Source: Reticulitermes lucifugus | Taxonomy: Eukaryota > Arthropoda > Insecta > Blattodea > Rhinotermitidae | Length of the DNA: 57,057 bases | Assembly (NCBI GenBank): GCA_026260175.1 | Contig: JAKCWW010001139.1 | Span: forward strand, 3,179 to 60,235 | Direction of reading: 5' to 3' | Shown: positions 31,111-43,184 of the stretch, piece by piece | Position numbering within the stretch: the first letter of the stretch is position 1 | How the letters are laid out: the number at the start of each line of letters is the position of its first letter | Made by a program: the position numbers and the translations under genes | Notes under the pieces: model-generated | The model's database searches: none | Seen by the model: the letters and a program-made list of their open reading frames with translations, nothing else | Told to the model about the DNA's origin: nothing

Positions 31111-32210
31111 TACATAAATAGCATATAACGGATTCAGAAATTGATGTTGGGTGATAAAACCACATTATATTTGTTGTTGCAGGATATTCAGAAGCTGCTC
31201 AAAGAATAGGGTAACAACATGCAACATTCACTACAGACGTCACAGTGTAGCCTTTTTAAGTACTTGGCATTTTTGGACAGTGTCTATGAAAGTTGTAGAA
31301 TTCAATGTGTGACATATTGTATGTAATGTAGAACTGTGTTGTATTATGTGCTGTTTTCGGAAACGTAAGTAAGTTTTTTTCAATCTTAGTATTTATATTG
31401 AACTGGTACGAACCGAAACAGAAATCACCCTCATAACGTTTAGTTTAGACCCCTTTATAAAGGCCTGTAATGAACTGTCCCAACATCGCTCTGTAACGAT
31501 TATAATAGACCTTCTTGACTCACCTCTATAAAAAATAAACCGTCCTGACAACACTTTTTAATGGCTTGGCAACGCTTGTGGTCCTAGGCTTCCTCATTGT
31601 CGAAGCTTCACGATCACATTCAGACACGCCACACTCCGTAGGACTCCTCTGGACGAGTGCTCAGCCCGTCGTAGAGACCTCTACCTGAGAACACACAACA
31701 CTCCCAAGAGTCAGACGTCCATGCCCCCGGGGGGATTCCGAACCCAAATCCCAGCAAGCGAGCGAATGCAGACCGGCGTCTTAGACGACGCGGCCACTGG
31801 AATCGGCTGACAATCCTTTATAAATACCTTTAATAGGCTGCCTTGTCACCCTATTAATGACTAACATAAACTCTCTTAGGTAGTTCAGTCATTTTTACTT
31901 ACATACTTGGCCTCTCTGTCTTCTTGAAGGTCGCTCAAGTTCGCTTAGAATTTAGTCTTTTTGTATGTCTTGCTGTGTCCAGAAGTTATGCATGAAGCAT
32001 TAATCCCGTATATTTTAACCCTCGAAAGCCCACTTCGGAACCTAGCGGAACATTCTGGCCCATTCTGGTACATCCTGGTGCACGCTGGTACATTCCGGCC
32101 CATTGCAGTTAGTCTTATTAATCTCGTCTTAATCTCGCAAACGTCGCGGTTTCCTGCTCATCCATTCACAGTTTTCGTAGCTCTTAAACATAAGTCAGGG
32201 CGTTTTCGAA
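31110..32210. repeat. diverged duplication, copy 2
   Basis: Same order as 19797-20440 but interrupted by the SINE-D at 31560-31806. At 32050-32105 a decamer array stands where copy 1 has its decamers, but with units like CATTCTGGTA instead of CATACCGGTG. It is followed by the shared CTTAATCTCGCAAAC and GTTTTCGTAGCTCTTAAA parts. Confidence 0.83.
31560..31806 (-). mobile_element. SINE-D copy in the duplication
   Basis: About 247 bp with head CGATTCCAGTGGCCGCG-like at the high end. A target-site duplication of 13-14 bp with two mismatches: CTGACAACACTTTT at 31545 and CTGACAATCCTTTA at 31807. Copy 1 of the duplication lacks it, so it inserted after duplication. Confidence 0.9.
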
Positions 32211-33199
32211 ATGTAATATAGTACGTTATAACGCATTCTATCGAACATACCTAAAGTTATCTTGAAAAAATTCTTAAAATAAATGTAACCAACTACTTTC
32301 AAATAGAATATTCATATGACCTAAGACATTCTGTTGTTATTGTAGATACTACTCTTTCTTTTTAGTTGTCAACGACCATCCATAAATTATATAAAGATGT
32401 TTTAGTTGTTCAGATGAAATTGTATGTGACTCATTAAAAAATAAGTAAAAAGCATCAGATAAGCGATGCCAATTTGCACGTATTGTCTAGGCATTCGCCA
32501 GAGAGACAGAGGAAAAGAAGCAATACCTCTTGTATGTCGAGAAACTGTTCCGCGATTCGAAATCTGTAGCCATTATAGGGTATCGCCGCTACAGCATCCA
32601 GCTAGCAGTTTTGATTTTGATAAGCAGTAAGTGTTAGTATACGGAGACCATAGAGAATAGTCCCAGCTACATCTCCCTCGACCTGTTACATTTCCCCCTC
32701 CAGCGCAATTCCCTACACTCCCCTGCAAACTTCTAGCCATTCAAGTTACACGAATTGCTAGCGATAAGCCTGTAATATAGGTTGCTAGCGCCACACACTT
32801 TGCGCCTGTTAGTAAATGCTAAAGAGGAATTGGAGGGGAATATAGGAGTATACGTATACAGAGAGGGCGGGTAGCTTCAAGGTTCGCTACCCGCATTATA
32901 TACGGTAAAGCTTTCCGCTGCCTCCGTATAATAACAGACACCTCATGCTCGACAGCATTTCTCGTCTGAGTAGAGAGGAAGCAGAGTAATTAAAATGAAA
33001 ATTTTCGGAAATAACAAATACAACAATACTTTTGTTGTTGTGTGGGTGTCTACGAGTAATAAGTATGTTTTCTTGCGTCTCCAATCCACCTGACAGAAGT
33101 AAAAGTACGTCCTTTTCAAAGTGTTAGAATTTATTTCTACATAGCTTTGTCTAATGCGGTCCTTCGGGCAGCTCTCTTCATTCGTCCCATTACAATGTG
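32211..33199. other. unique DNA with a 9-bp hairpin
   Basis: GCGGGTAGC (32867-32875) and GCTACCCGC (32886-32894) form a perfect stem with a 10-base loop. No gene recognised. Confidence 0.5.
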
Positions 33200-33488
33200 C
33201 TGTCTGGTGGCGCAGTTGGTTGAGGCACTGCGCTACAAATCGGAAGGTCGCCGGTTCGATTCCTGATGGTGTCATTGAAATTTTTCATTGATATAATCCT
33301 TTCGGTCGCACTATGATCCTGGGGTCGACTCAGCCTCTAACAAAAATGAGTACCAGGAATACTTCCTGAGGAGGTAAAGGCGGCCGGTGTGTAGGGCTGA
33401 CAAACCACCTACATGTCTAGCAATCTGAGAGCCTCAACCTCCTGGAACCCTAAGGGCCTGTCCAGGCCTGTAACTGAATTGCTTAACC
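33200..33488 (+). mobile_element. SINE-C copy, full length
   Basis: Head GGTGGCGCAGTTGGTTGAGG, B-box CCGGTTCGATTCC, body GGGGTCGACTCAGCCTCTAA and end CCTGGAACCCTAAGGGCCTG. This is one of the best copies and defines the family. Confidence 0.92.
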
Positions 33489-34529
33489 ATTTTACTGTGT
33501 GCTATCTATGCAGATAAAGCATATCCGATTTATATCTTGTCCTAGAGCCGGAGAGTTGTAAGGGGAGCGAATATCCTCTTCGCTGCAAGCTGGTTGCACG
33601 ATAAACTGCCCACCCAATATTATCCTGTACTTGCAATAATACGTAAACCCTCGTAATAGGTATAGTCCAAACCAGCGGTCAGAATATCTGTTCCACTGAC
33701 CCAGATTTTTGAACAAATAAAAAATTTTATTTATGGTCAGAACATGCATATATAAAGTCTAATATTACATATACTGGAAAAGTGTTCTCATCTTTGCTCT
33801 GTATACAGTTTCAAAACATACACGGCAGTAAATGTTTCGAGTTGATTTACAATTAATATACTTTTTACTGTTGACATCAACGAGCCGGAAATTATCTTCT
33901 GCTTTTAACGTTGAGTCTTGAGGTACTACCTATATACATGTTTTCTCGTTACTGTGCTTTTTTCCTGGATTAAAACTACCGTGCAAATGCTTACACACTT
34001 CAATAATGTGTTTACAATAGTCATTGGTTAGAAGTGTTTAAATAAGGTGGTCGATACTGCAGTGACAGCCCCATTACGACGATTCTGTATCATAGAATCC
34101 CAGGAAACATGTCAAATCGTGAATACACTGTTTGACACATAAGCTTGATAATTAAGCGAGTGGGGGCCCTCGGTTCAATTGCATTCAGAGATAAATAAAT
34201 ATTTGACAAAATTGTAACCGTCGTATTTTAGTGTTTGCTCAGTGTATTAAATACTCATGTCTGTAACCGATTCCGCCGACGGGTATGAGCTGAGTACATA
34301 GGGGGCCCTGAAAATAGGTACGATTTTCCTGACCTATTTAAAATGCCGAAACTAAATACATATATACATTACTCGAAATAATTTAACAGGGAACTGGAGT
34401 GTTTTTTTCAGCAATTACAGAAATTTGTCATTAGTAATGAATTTATCTGTTAACATATCTTATTAACACTGAAATTTTCCAAGTTTTTCTTAAGCCAAAC
34501 GCTAATAACGTACGTTGGCACTCAACTGA
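33489..34529. other. unique AT-rich DNA
   Basis: No supported gene or repeat up to the LTR border. Confidence 0.55.
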
Positions 34530-34985
34530 TGCTTCCTTAAACGTGATCACCATTTTAAGTTTCATGATTTTTCCGTAATTTTTGGAAACCACATATTCTG
34601 GCTTAGGCTATTGCATGTTTGTGTCGGCCACTCTTGAAAAATATTCATATAGCGATAGCATTCTTACAAATTAATCAGAAATATGCACTCTGCTTTTCTC
34701 ACTCTCTACTATATTGTAACAGACAAGCCCTTGGGTTTACAAATTGACGTTTGTTTGACACTATCTCACTACACTCGCCCGGATCGGCGTCTGTATGCCA
34801 ATTTTTCCAGTTCCAGAAATTTCTCGCTGTCTCTCTCAATCTCCGACAATATTATGAAACAGTCTTGTCTCATTTTTTCCCGTTCCGTTAGTTGCGATGT
34901 GGATACAGCAGTATCCACTTCGCTGCATAACGTCAGAGGTTTGGCGGGTCAGCCATCCTTCTAGCCGCTGCTGCATCTCGTTACA
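34530..34985 (-). repeat. gypsy 3' LTR
   Basis: On the minus strand it begins TGTAAC and ends in GCA. It shares with the 5' LTR the blocks CCGGATCGGCGTCTG, CCAGTTCCAGAAATTTCTCG and GCTGCATAACGTCAGAGG (plus-strand reading). Just inside, the minus strand has the purine-rich GAGGAAGAAGTAG, a likely polypurine tract. Confidence 0.82.
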
Positions 34986-35099
34986 CTACTTCTTCCTCAA
35001 GGCTACACCTCCCGATTAGCATCCTGGTATGGTGCCAGCCTGCCCAGGTGGGCCACCATCTTCGCCCTGGGATGCCGCTATTACTCGTACATCACGTCG

Positions 35100-36020
35100 T
35101 TAATCCGGGTGATGATTTTGTACGAGCCTTACCAAAATGTCTGCAGCTTGGGCGACTTTCCTGTCTTCCGAGTAGGGCGGTAGAGCCAGACTTGGTCACC
35201 CTCTCGGGAACCAACTGAGTCGGCCAGCTGGTCCAAGCGTGACTTCATCCGGTTCCTGGCCACCTTCATCTGTTGGCGGACGAAATGGTGAATCATGCAG
35301 CCGCTGGACCAGGTTGTCTGCGTAGTCGAACTTAGACACTTTCTTGACCAGGGAAGCCCCGAATAACAGGTAACATGGCAGGCGAAGCTCCCTCCCGAAC
35401 ACCATGTTGCCGGGCATCATGCCGGTGTTCTCATGGTTTGATACTCGGGAGACTAAGAGGAAGATGGGTAGCGTTGTTGCGTAGAGAGCACCTTCCTAAG
35501 GTGCTCCTGAATCGTCTTCACGTAGCCTTCCACCATGCAATTCTGAATGTGAGTGGGGTATTATCGTTGATTTTCTGATTGTCGGACTTTCCAAGAAATC
35601 ATACCTCAAATTATATTCCAAGTTTCGGCCCTAGTTGCTTTGAATCTTCGCCGGGACCACAGAACGGCAGAAGAAGTTGGTTAGCAGAGTGTCTGCCATC
35701 GTCGGTGGCTCTTGAATGGGGATGGCACGAATCTCTAGTTACTTGGTGAAGTTGTCTATGGCGACCAGGAGGTGTCGGTTCTCTTGTCGCTCTCCGGGAA
35801 GGGACCAGCGATGTCAATCATCTCGAACGGTGCTCCGAGGCTGTATTGGTAACGAAGGCTCCGAGGTTCGATTCGGGGACCACGGTTGGCTGCACTGGTG
35901 TGACACTGTTGACACCAACTCTCCACGTCGTCCCTCAAGTGCAGCCAATAGCGTCGCCGCCTGACTTTGTCTATTATCTTGTTGATTCCAAGGTGTCCTT
36001 TGGCAGGCCTCTGTGAATTT
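35100..36020 (-). pseudogene. gypsy integrase region
   Basis: From high to low: KGHLGINKIIDKVRRR with the zinc-finger His and then WCQQCHT with the CxxC pair (about 36000-35890), the core start FEMIDIAGPFPESD (about 35830-35790), DTLLTNFFC near 35680, and the core end MVFGRELRLPCYLLFG (about 35410-35360) followed by the C-terminal part. The HHCC finger and catalytic core insert element cDNA into the host genome. Several stops and frameshifts. Confidence 0.82.
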
Positions 36021-36399
36021 TTGTCAGTATTTCAACTTGCTGCGAGGAATGTCTGAGCCGCTATCTTCTTTCCGTCGGCAGAATCCCAGTCTCTTTCCAG
36101 CATGCCGTCTCTCACTGGGATGGTTTTCCACTGGGCCCAAAAGCTCTTATAGACCGAGCCCCGTCACTGATGTCCCTCCTGTCTGGGCGTTGTCCGGCAT
36201 CCACTTCCCGCATTAGTTACCCAACATCGTTGCCATCCAGTTGTTCCCTCCTCAGAGTCTGGCGGTTCTACCCATCAGCTGCTTACCTTACGCCCGTTGC
36301 TCAACCTTCCTGTCATGGGAGCACTCATTTGTGCATGGATAGTGCGTCTCCGTTCGTGTGTTTGGGTCTTTGACTGCTTTCATACGTAAAGTTTTACTC

Positions 36400-37480
36400 C
36401 TGAAGACGTTGAACCCATCGACCTGTCTGTCCCTCACCGTTCCTGCAGCTCAGCAGCCAGGTCAGGGTGGAGTGGTTGTGTCTAGATGGAACTCTTGACC
36501 ATACAATATTTATGAAACTGTTACAGCATTTTTACAAAGAACAGCAAATCTCGACGGGTCACACAGTAGTTCCTTTCGTCCTTGGACATAGTTTTTCAGA
36601 CATTGGCCACAACCCGTTCACAGTCATTTGTACTTGGGAGAGTACTCCATCAATCCCCACGTTGCTGGAGTCTGTGTCAACAATAAACTTCTTTACTGGT
36701 TGCGGGAAGCTCAGGAGACGTGCCGTATAAAATGCCTCCTTCAGTGAGGGGAAAGCTGTCTCTGCTTCTGGGAACTACACGAAGGTCCGTTTCTGTAAGG
36801 TCAGTCTGGTCAGTGGCTTAGCTATATCGGAAATTCCGGTGATATAACTCCTGTAGTACGTACACAAGACCAGGAAGCTTCTCGGCTGGTGGTTGTCAGT
36901 TGGTGATGGCCAATTCTTCACATCTTCCATATTTTCGTAGTGCATGTTTCCTCCAGCTACCAAAAAGTCGTGTCTCAGTGATAGAACCTACTTTCTGAAT
37001 ACTTTATATATTTCGCGGAGTTCAGTTTCACTTGGGCTTCTCTTAACCTCTGAAACACCTTCCTCAGTTTGTTGAGTTTTCTTGAAATTGCTGCCAATGC
37101 CTATGAAGTCATCCAGGCATACTAGACAGGCACGTAAGTCAAGCCTCTGAGAACGGACTCCATTAGCCGTTGAAAAGTTGCTGAAGTTTTTCAAAGGTCA
37201 AAGGGCATAAGAGTGGACTGCTACAGTCCTTGCCGAGTTTGCAGCGCACTGGCCAGTATCCGCTTTTCATGCCCAAAATAGAGAACAACTTTGATCTTGC
37301 TAGCGCGTGCAGGGTGTCGTCGACACTTGGGAGTGGAAGTCAGCCATTCTGCGTGACGTCGTTCAGCTTTCGGTAGTCCACGCAGAAGCAAAGCTCTCTT
37401 CCTTCTTCCGGACGGACACTCAGAACGATGTCCAAGGGCTGTCTGACTCCATAGTCACTCCTGTGCCCTCCATGTCTTCC
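36400..37480 (-). pseudogene. gypsy reverse transcriptase and RNase H
   Basis: RT: FCVDYRKLNDVTQNGWLPLP (about 37395-37335), then LGMKSGYW (about 37285) and the catalytic LDDF in CLVCLDDFIGIGS (about 37125-37090, normally LDD with a preceding Tyr, here Cys-Leu). Then comes PRSFLVLCTYYRSYI (about 36880-36840). RNase H: DTDSSNVGIDGVLSQV (about 36680-36635). The enzyme would copy element RNA into DNA in gag particles. Frames change repeatedly and the product is dead. Confidence 0.85.
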
Positions 37481-37849
37481 AGCATGTAATTCACCTCGGC
37501 TTGCTGACTAAGGGGAATCTGTGTGGAGGAAGAAGGTTGGGCCTAGCGTCGCCGGTGACAATCTGATTTTATACTTTGTCTTGGGCTGGTAGTAGCCCTT
37601 TTGGAAACACGTCTAGATACTTAGTAATGAGTTCTTCCAACGTTTGACACTCTCTTGGGTTCAGGTGCTGCCTGGCGTCCGATACCACCTCTTTGAGTTG
37701 TTTGCAGGACCCCTGCTTCCTTTGGGACTGCGGCTGCGGCTTCGGCTCCTGGTCATCGATTGCAGTGGCCTACAGGGGTGGCTCTCCGTGTACGATCGTA
37801 GTGAATTTACACAGCCACTGGTCCTGCTTTTTTACGTTCGGGTACTCTC

Positions 37850-38110
37850 GACCGGGCTCCAAATAGCGTTCTGACTATGAACACACTTTCTCGGGAAATC
37901 GCCTGGGTTCGATGGGGACATTTGCTACCCCCAGGGATGCCTCTAGTCTTCGTGTCACCACCGTTTTACATCCAGCCAGGATCGCTTCGTCGCTGATCAA
38001 GGTGAGCCGGGATGACAGTGTTTTGGTGTCGAGCCTCCACAGAGTCACTTCCTCTTATTACAGTCATAGTACGCGGCGTCCCAGGTTCACTGACGCATCT
38101 TAGACTTCTA
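37850..38110 (-). pseudogene. gypsy protease-RT spacer remnant
   Basis: Minus-strand frames give pieces resembling the region after the aspartic protease: DASVNLGRRVL near 38095, then LTLISDEAILAGCKTVV (about 38000-37955). The catalytic Asp-Thr/Ser-Gly itself was not found, so I call only the downstream part. Confidence 0.5.
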
Positions 38111-38145
38111 GGACATGCAACCCCAGGATGAATTCTTTCGTAACC

Positions 38146-38817
38146 TCAGCGACAAACACCCAGATCCTCAGAGACCGCGGTCCCAGCATCAGCTCGTCCA
38201 GCCATTCCTTTGTCACCGGGATGATTTTTTAGACGCTGTTTGCAAGACGTAGGCTCTGCTTGGCCGCTCATCTGGACTGAAGCCTTACGCTGCAACCGGT
38301 AAACTGCTGCTAGTTGGTGGTCACCAAACCGGTCCCGAAATGCCCCGACGATGTTTTCATATATCGCCTCAGCCGCCACGGTGTGTAGAACGTCAGCAGC
38401 TTGGCCCTGTAACACAATTAAAATGTAAGAAGCTTTCTGCTTTGGTGTCCAATTGCTGGGGATGACCGCAGCCTCAAACTGACGGTGGAATACCATCCTT
38501 TGATTTTCACAGTGTTGGTGTTGGCCCCTCTCGCCGCCGCCTGCGCCTGTCTTTCAATGCTGCTTGTTCAGTGCACACTTTACCTATTTGTGTGTCCAGA
38601 TCCTTTCTCATGACTGCTATGCAATTGCCCACCTTGTCTTTCACGGCATTTATTGAGTTATCAGGTCAGCTCTGACGTTGTTCATGTAAGACTTTAGTTC
38701 GGCACATACATCATTCTTCAGTGCCTCCTGTCCTATCCTGATGGCGGATATTTCACTTTTAAACTCAATCTACAATTCTTTGATCTGTTCCATGATAAAC
38801 TGCAGTGTGGCATCCAT
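38146..38817 (-). pseudogene. gypsy gag
   Basis: The likely start is MDATLQFIMEQIKEL at 38817, followed by a TAG and a coiled-coil-like Lys/Glu-rich stretch. The capsid-like part lies at 38496-38290 with FHRQFEAA, SNWTPKQKASYILIVLQGQA and AFRDRFGDHQLAAVYRLQ, which is characteristic of insect gypsy gag. Gag would form the particle for reverse transcription. It is interrupted by stops and at least two frameshifts. Confidence 0.8.
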
Positions 38818-38995
38818 TTCCCTTTATCCGGCTTCTCACATCAATTTTGAGAGATAAACACCTGGGTTCGGAAATTAACGATATTGATTTGACACTACAA
38901 TTCATAATATTCAAAGATTTGGTAACTAAAAAAGAATAATGACAGGTTTTGAGTGAATGTTTACAAGGACTTACAATGCACGTATTTATAAACTC

Positions 38996-39011
38996 GGTGT
39001 CTCCGGGCCCA
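38996..39011 (-). promoter_or_regulatory. gypsy primer-binding site
   Basis: The minus strand reads TGGGCCCGGAGACACC two bases after the 5' LTR end. The leading TGG complements a tRNA CCA end. The tRNA is not identified. Confidence 0.55.
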
Positions 39012-39013
39012 GA

Positions 39014-39472
39014 TGCTCCTCTTAAATTTTCTTACTGTTTTCTACCCCGTCTGTAGTCCTTCTCCGCATATACACTGTCTTCACTTCACTGCGTTCACAC
39101 GCTTTCTGACTCTGCTGCAACACTGCAACACGCCGAACATCAAAATTTCACTTGTGTTGTTCTACGGTCATTTAACCTCTTCTTGCTGTCCGCCGGTTTA
39201 AGTGCTCAAAACTCTACTATATCGCACACCTCGCAGGTTAAGCCGCACTCTCGGAAACTTGTCACAATTCACTGCACTTCGTCCGGATCAGCGTCTGATA
39301 TGCCACTTCTTCCAGTTCCAGAAGTTTCTCGCTGTCTCTGTCTTCCTTCGAGAACATTATGAAAGAGTTTCTCTCTCTCTTCCCCGTTAGGGAATGCTGT
39401 GGCCACTTGGCTGCATGACGTCGGAGGTTTGGCTGGTTAGCCATCTTACCAGGCGCTGCTACATCCCGTTAC
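39014..39472 (-). repeat. gypsy 5' LTR
   Basis: About 459 bp, partner of 34530-34985, with the shared blocks TCCGGATCAGCGTCTG, CCAGTTCCAGAAGTTTCTCG and CTGCATGACGTCGGAGG. The two LTRs differ widely, by substitutions and indels, so the insertion is old. Confidence 0.82.
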
Positions 39473-39497
39473 TGTGTACGTAGTATATGTGTATATA

Positions 39498-39747
39498 TTT
39501 CCATGGCTCGACAGTCGTACTGGACCTAGGCCTACCATCGTTGAGGTTTCGACACCCCACTTTCGGTAGGACTTTTCTGCACGAGTGATCGTCCCGTCGC
39601 AGAGACCTCTAGCCGACAAAAAAAACTCAAAAAGTGAGAGAGAGAGAGAGAGAGACACTTATGCCCTCGGCGGGATTCTAACCCGTAATCCCAGCAAGCG
39701 AGCGCCCACAGACCCACGCCTCAGACCACGCGACCAATGGGATCGGC
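39498..39747 (-). mobile_element. SINE-D copy beside the gypsy LTR
   Basis: Head at the high end (GATCCCATTGGTCGCGTGGT), B-box GGGTTAGAATCCCG and 3' end TGGCTCGACAG reversed. It contains a (GA)n run at 39636-39654. Confidence 0.88.
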
Positions 39748-40135
39748 ACCTGTATTATGTACCCTGTGCAATTCCCAAAGCTTAAATTTTCTCGGATAAA
39801 ACACGAAAACCAGGCATACCAAGGACTCAAGTATTATACGATGATCAGTCTTGATTATCAGCTTAGTTATGGTACAGACTGTGATCTATTGCCTAACGTC
39901 ATTTCCGGGTACCCCCATCTTCTCCGTCTACGCTACTCCCTCCACACGGTTTGAAACCTCTTTAGTTTGGAAAATTCTTTACGCAAAATGTGCCTAAATT
40001 GTGTTTCTGACAGTGATTTTAAAATTATGTTATTGTAAGAAGAGCATAAGACGAGGTCCTTGCATTTTCATCAGTAAGGCAAGTTTTGAGGTTTGTTTTA
40101 TTATAACACATGAAAGACTTAATGCACTTTAATAC
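39748..40135. other. unique AT-rich DNA
   Basis: Nothing recognised. Confidence 0.5.
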
Positions 40136-40795
40136 TTGTGGCCATATTTTGTTTTAAGGCATGGAGTGTGGGTCACACCTGCAGTGGTATTGGGCAGCAA
40201 CTTTTTTGAAAGTTATTGTAATACCGGAATTCATCCCAATTATCTGGGTAGCATGATAACAAATTATGCAAGATATACGGTTGAAATTAAATCCAGCATT
40301 GCCATGGCAAAAGCAGCATTTAACAAGGAGACGACTCTTTTCACCAGCAAATTACACTTAAATTTAAGGAATAAACCAGTAAAATGTTAAATTTGGAGAA
40401 AAGCTTATCTTTGTACGGTGCTGTAACTTGGACATTTCGGAACGTAGATTAGAAATACATGAAAAGTTTTGTGGTATGGTGCTTGAGAAGGATGGAGAAG
40501 ATCAAATGGACCGATCGCGTGAAAATTGAAGAAGTATTATATAGAGCCAAGGAGGAAAGAAATACCCTACATACAATAAAAAAAGGGTAACCGAATTGTC
40601 AAATCTTTCGTAGGAACCACCTAATAAAACTACTTATTGAGTTAAAGATAGAAGGAAGGATAGATGAGAGGAAGACGAGAAAGCAGACGTAAGCAGCTAC
40701 TGAATGAGTTTAAGGAAATGAGAGGTTACTGAAAATTGAAAGTGGAAGCGCTAGATGGCGCTCTTAGGCGAACGTGCCCAGGAATTATACACCGC
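40136..40795 (+). pseudogene. LINE ORF2 C-terminal fragment
   Basis: Reads YLGSMITNYARYTVEIKSSI, AKAAFNKETTLFTSKLHLNL, then in another frame LSLYGAVTWTF, WCLRRMEKIKWTDRVKIEEV and ERNTLHTIKK. This order (YLGS, LYGAxTWT, WRRMEKI-WTDRV) is the region after the RT palm in LINE ORF2 proteins that are annotated in many insect genomes simply as endonuclease-reverse transcriptase. No catalytic YADD is present. At least one frameshift near 40385 and stops. The clade is not assigned. Confidence 0.8.
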
Positions 40796-42071
40796 TCTCC
40801 TAAATTGACATTTTTATTTTCTTCAAGATTTCGTCTGATTCTAATACAATTCCACTGAGTTACGTAAAATTCTCTTTTCATAGTGGTATAATAAATAATA
40901 TTTATTCATATGAGAGCATTTTTGTATTATGGTGTTACGAAATATAGGAGGGCTAAGGGCGACAAATATTTCAGGTTCATTTGATGTTTTATGGTACTAA
41001 AATACGTCATATGTATAAATAAATCCTACTAAACACATCCGTTTATTTTGGAGGATCATTCATTTCTTGCAAATATTTTTTTGCGTTCTATTCTGGCCAT
41101 GGCTCCTTTGTTATTCTCTGTACGAATATAATTACCTGATGTATAAAGCGCAATGCTTTATGTGCATATCGCTGTCGTGCTGGAAGAAAGTAGAACCAGA
41201 CAAGGACTTACGAAACAATATAACACGCGTACCTTATAATACACTTAGAAATCATGTCAAGTCAGGGGGGATATTTGAAATGAACATCTCGCTACGTAAG
41301 GACTGTAGATGTTATTTTGAACATCGGCCAAGTAGAAAAAGAAAGGTTTGCTACTCTTTACGAAGAATTGTGAATAAGAGAAAAATGTCTGAAGTTTAAG
41401 AGGAAAGGTTTTTATTTCATGCCTGGGAGATTTCCACGAATGGCATCTTAACGCTTCGCTTATCTCTTGTCGGTTCACATTTGTTCCTACGATGTCTCTT
41501 GATATCTATCTCTTTTACGTTTAAATATCCACCTTTCCTCCACGTTTTTCTTCATATTTTCAACTTTTCATATAATGTATTATCAGTGTGGGGAAGTATT
41601 AAGTACTCTCTTCTATAGGAAACTTCTTTGCATCTAGCGATCTTTTAGATAGGCATTACACTCTGTACTGTCGGCCTCGAATTACTGATTAGCAGATATG
41701 TTTAAGTCACAAAGTCCTTTGAAAGGCGTAAGAACGAAAAACCTCCTCGTGCTTTATAAAAAATATTTAACTTCTTTATTCGTCTGCCTGAATATACAGC
41801 ACTTCTGTGCGAACACTATCTAATATTTCTCTCTGACGAAGCATCTCTACACAGTGAACATCTACATGTATTATCACCTTTGCCGTTAGAAATTTCAGCA
41901 TTTTTCTCATATATTTGTAGGGGTTTCGTCTGATTCTCAAAATAGGCAGATATGATTTCCCTATACATCTTCGCCTGGTTGATCGTGTTAAAGTTCATGA
42001 AGTACGAGTTTTGTGTTTAAGGTAAAAAATATTCACAAAAAATGCAGCGCGCAATAGGAATGCCTGTGGAA
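40796..42071. other. unique AT-rich DNA
   Basis: A 110-codon frame (41067-41399) shows no family signature. GTTTCGTCTGATTCT-like words recur at 40829 and 41925 by chance or as relics. Confidence 0.5.
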
Positions 42072-42210
42072 ACGACAAAGAGGTAAAGGTAAAGCTGTCC
42101 CATTACAGGCCTGGACAGTCCCTTAGGGCTCCAGAAGATTACGGCTCTTAGAATTTCTAGACAATCGGTCTGCAGGCACTGAAATATCAGTCCTTGTCGT
42201 AATGTAACCG
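42072..42210 (-). mobile_element. SINE-C 3' end fragment
   Basis: The segment with ACAGGCCTGGACAGTCCCTT, GGCTCCAGAAGATTACGGCT and TCTAGACAATCGG corresponds to the last 140 bp of SINE-C read in reverse. Confidence 0.75.
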
Positions 42211-42814
42211 AATACTTTTGTGTTCTTTAATGTGTCTGTTCTTCCAGTTGTTTTGACATTCTCAGCTCATGTACGTACTGTGGTCCTGTAGATCTGAGAT
42301 GAGTAGAAAAAAAGGAATGATAACATTTCCTTTTTAAACTGTAGTTGTATACGGTAATTGACAAATTTCTCAATACAGCCTTCAACACTATCTTTGCTAG
42401 TAAGTCGAGATTCAATTTACGTAGATAAACCATAACAACAGAAGCAAAATAGCAGTTATATCCCATTGAAACACTGTTACAAATATGAGAGACATGATAA
42501 ATCGAATCAATTTATCGACTTATCTGGTATATGGGCTTTGCAAGCTGAGGTATGTTCTTAGCCACACCTGCACGCGAGTGTCGCCAGCACTGCTTCATTA
42601 GCGCCTCTGAAAGGCTCCACCCGCTAAACGAGGCGTACACAAACTCTTGAAGCGTCTACCCAATCGATTTTCCTTGCCTTTCTTCACGTTGCAAGCTTCC
42701 CCTGGTAAAAAAAAATAGATTCGCAAAAATAGTGAGAAACTTTATACCACTTTTACTGTGGCACACAAGCTCGTTTTTATTTTTTTGTATCATGACAATA
42801 AAACATTCTACGCA
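42211..42814. other. unique AT-rich DNA
   Basis: No gene or repeat recognised. Confidence 0.5.
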
Positions 42815-42860
42815 CATGACGTTTCGGAGACTGGCTCTAGCTCCTTTCTCAGGTCAACAT
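42815..42860 (-). ncRNA. hammerhead-like motif, second sequence type
   Basis: Minus strand: CCTGAGAAAGGAG, a loop, CTCC (stem II GGAG/CTCC), GAAACGTC. GAAA and the GTC cleavage triplet are present. The core reads CTGAGAA instead of CTGANGA, and stem I is poor. The word set CTGA..GGAG..CTCCGAAACGTC resembles other Penelope-type ends. Confidence 0.4.
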
Positions 42861-42936
42861 GTTGGAAGGAAGCCTGAGAGTTGTGTTAATTAGGTGAAGC
42901 TAATCTTTGTTAGAGGGGAAAGAACCGTTTAGATGT

Positions 42937-43184
42937 TTTCTATGGCACAACAGCCCCAGGTTGGCCAGGACCTCTTCAATATCGATGCTTCACGATCACA
43001 ATCAGACACACGACACTCGGTAGGACTCCTCGGCAGGAGTGGCCAGCCTGTCGCAGACATCTATACCTGACAACACACAACACTGAAAAAGAGATACCCA
43101 TGCCCCGGCGGGATTCGAACCCACAATCCCAGCAAGCGAGCGGCCGCAGACCCACGCCTTAGAAGGCGCGGCCACTGGGATCGG
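42937..43184 (-). mobile_element. SINE-D copy
   Basis: Head GCCGATCCCAGTGGCCGCGC, GCGGCCGCTCGCTTGCTGGG, B-box GGGTTCGAATCCCG. TTAGATG near 42929 and 43193 may be part of the target-site duplication. Confidence 0.9.

Larger units (their letters stand above)
34530..39472 (-). mobile_element. Ty3/gypsy LTR retrotransposon, decayed, about 4.9 kb
   Basis: Two related terminal repeats (34530-34985 and 39014-39472) enclose gag, protease, RT, RNase H and integrase remnants in the gypsy order, all on the minus strand. The primer-binding site is next to the 5' LTR (high coordinates) and a purine tract next to the 3' LTR. Stops and frameshifts are found in every domain, so the copy is dead. A clear target-site duplication was not found. 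Confidence 0.92.

Noticed and set aside
33200..33280. tRNA gene
   Set aside because: A-box and B-box are present, but the sequence continues into a SINE body repeated elsewhere and the cloverleaf is not complete. The same holds for the other SINE heads.
41067..41399. 110-codon frame on the plus strand
   Set aside because: No recognised motif, AT-rich codons and no neighbouring exon evidence.
40826..41945. Repeated TTTCGTCTGATTCT word at 40829 and 41925 as hammerhead relics
   Set aside because: The core order and stems cannot be drawn. It is likely chance.
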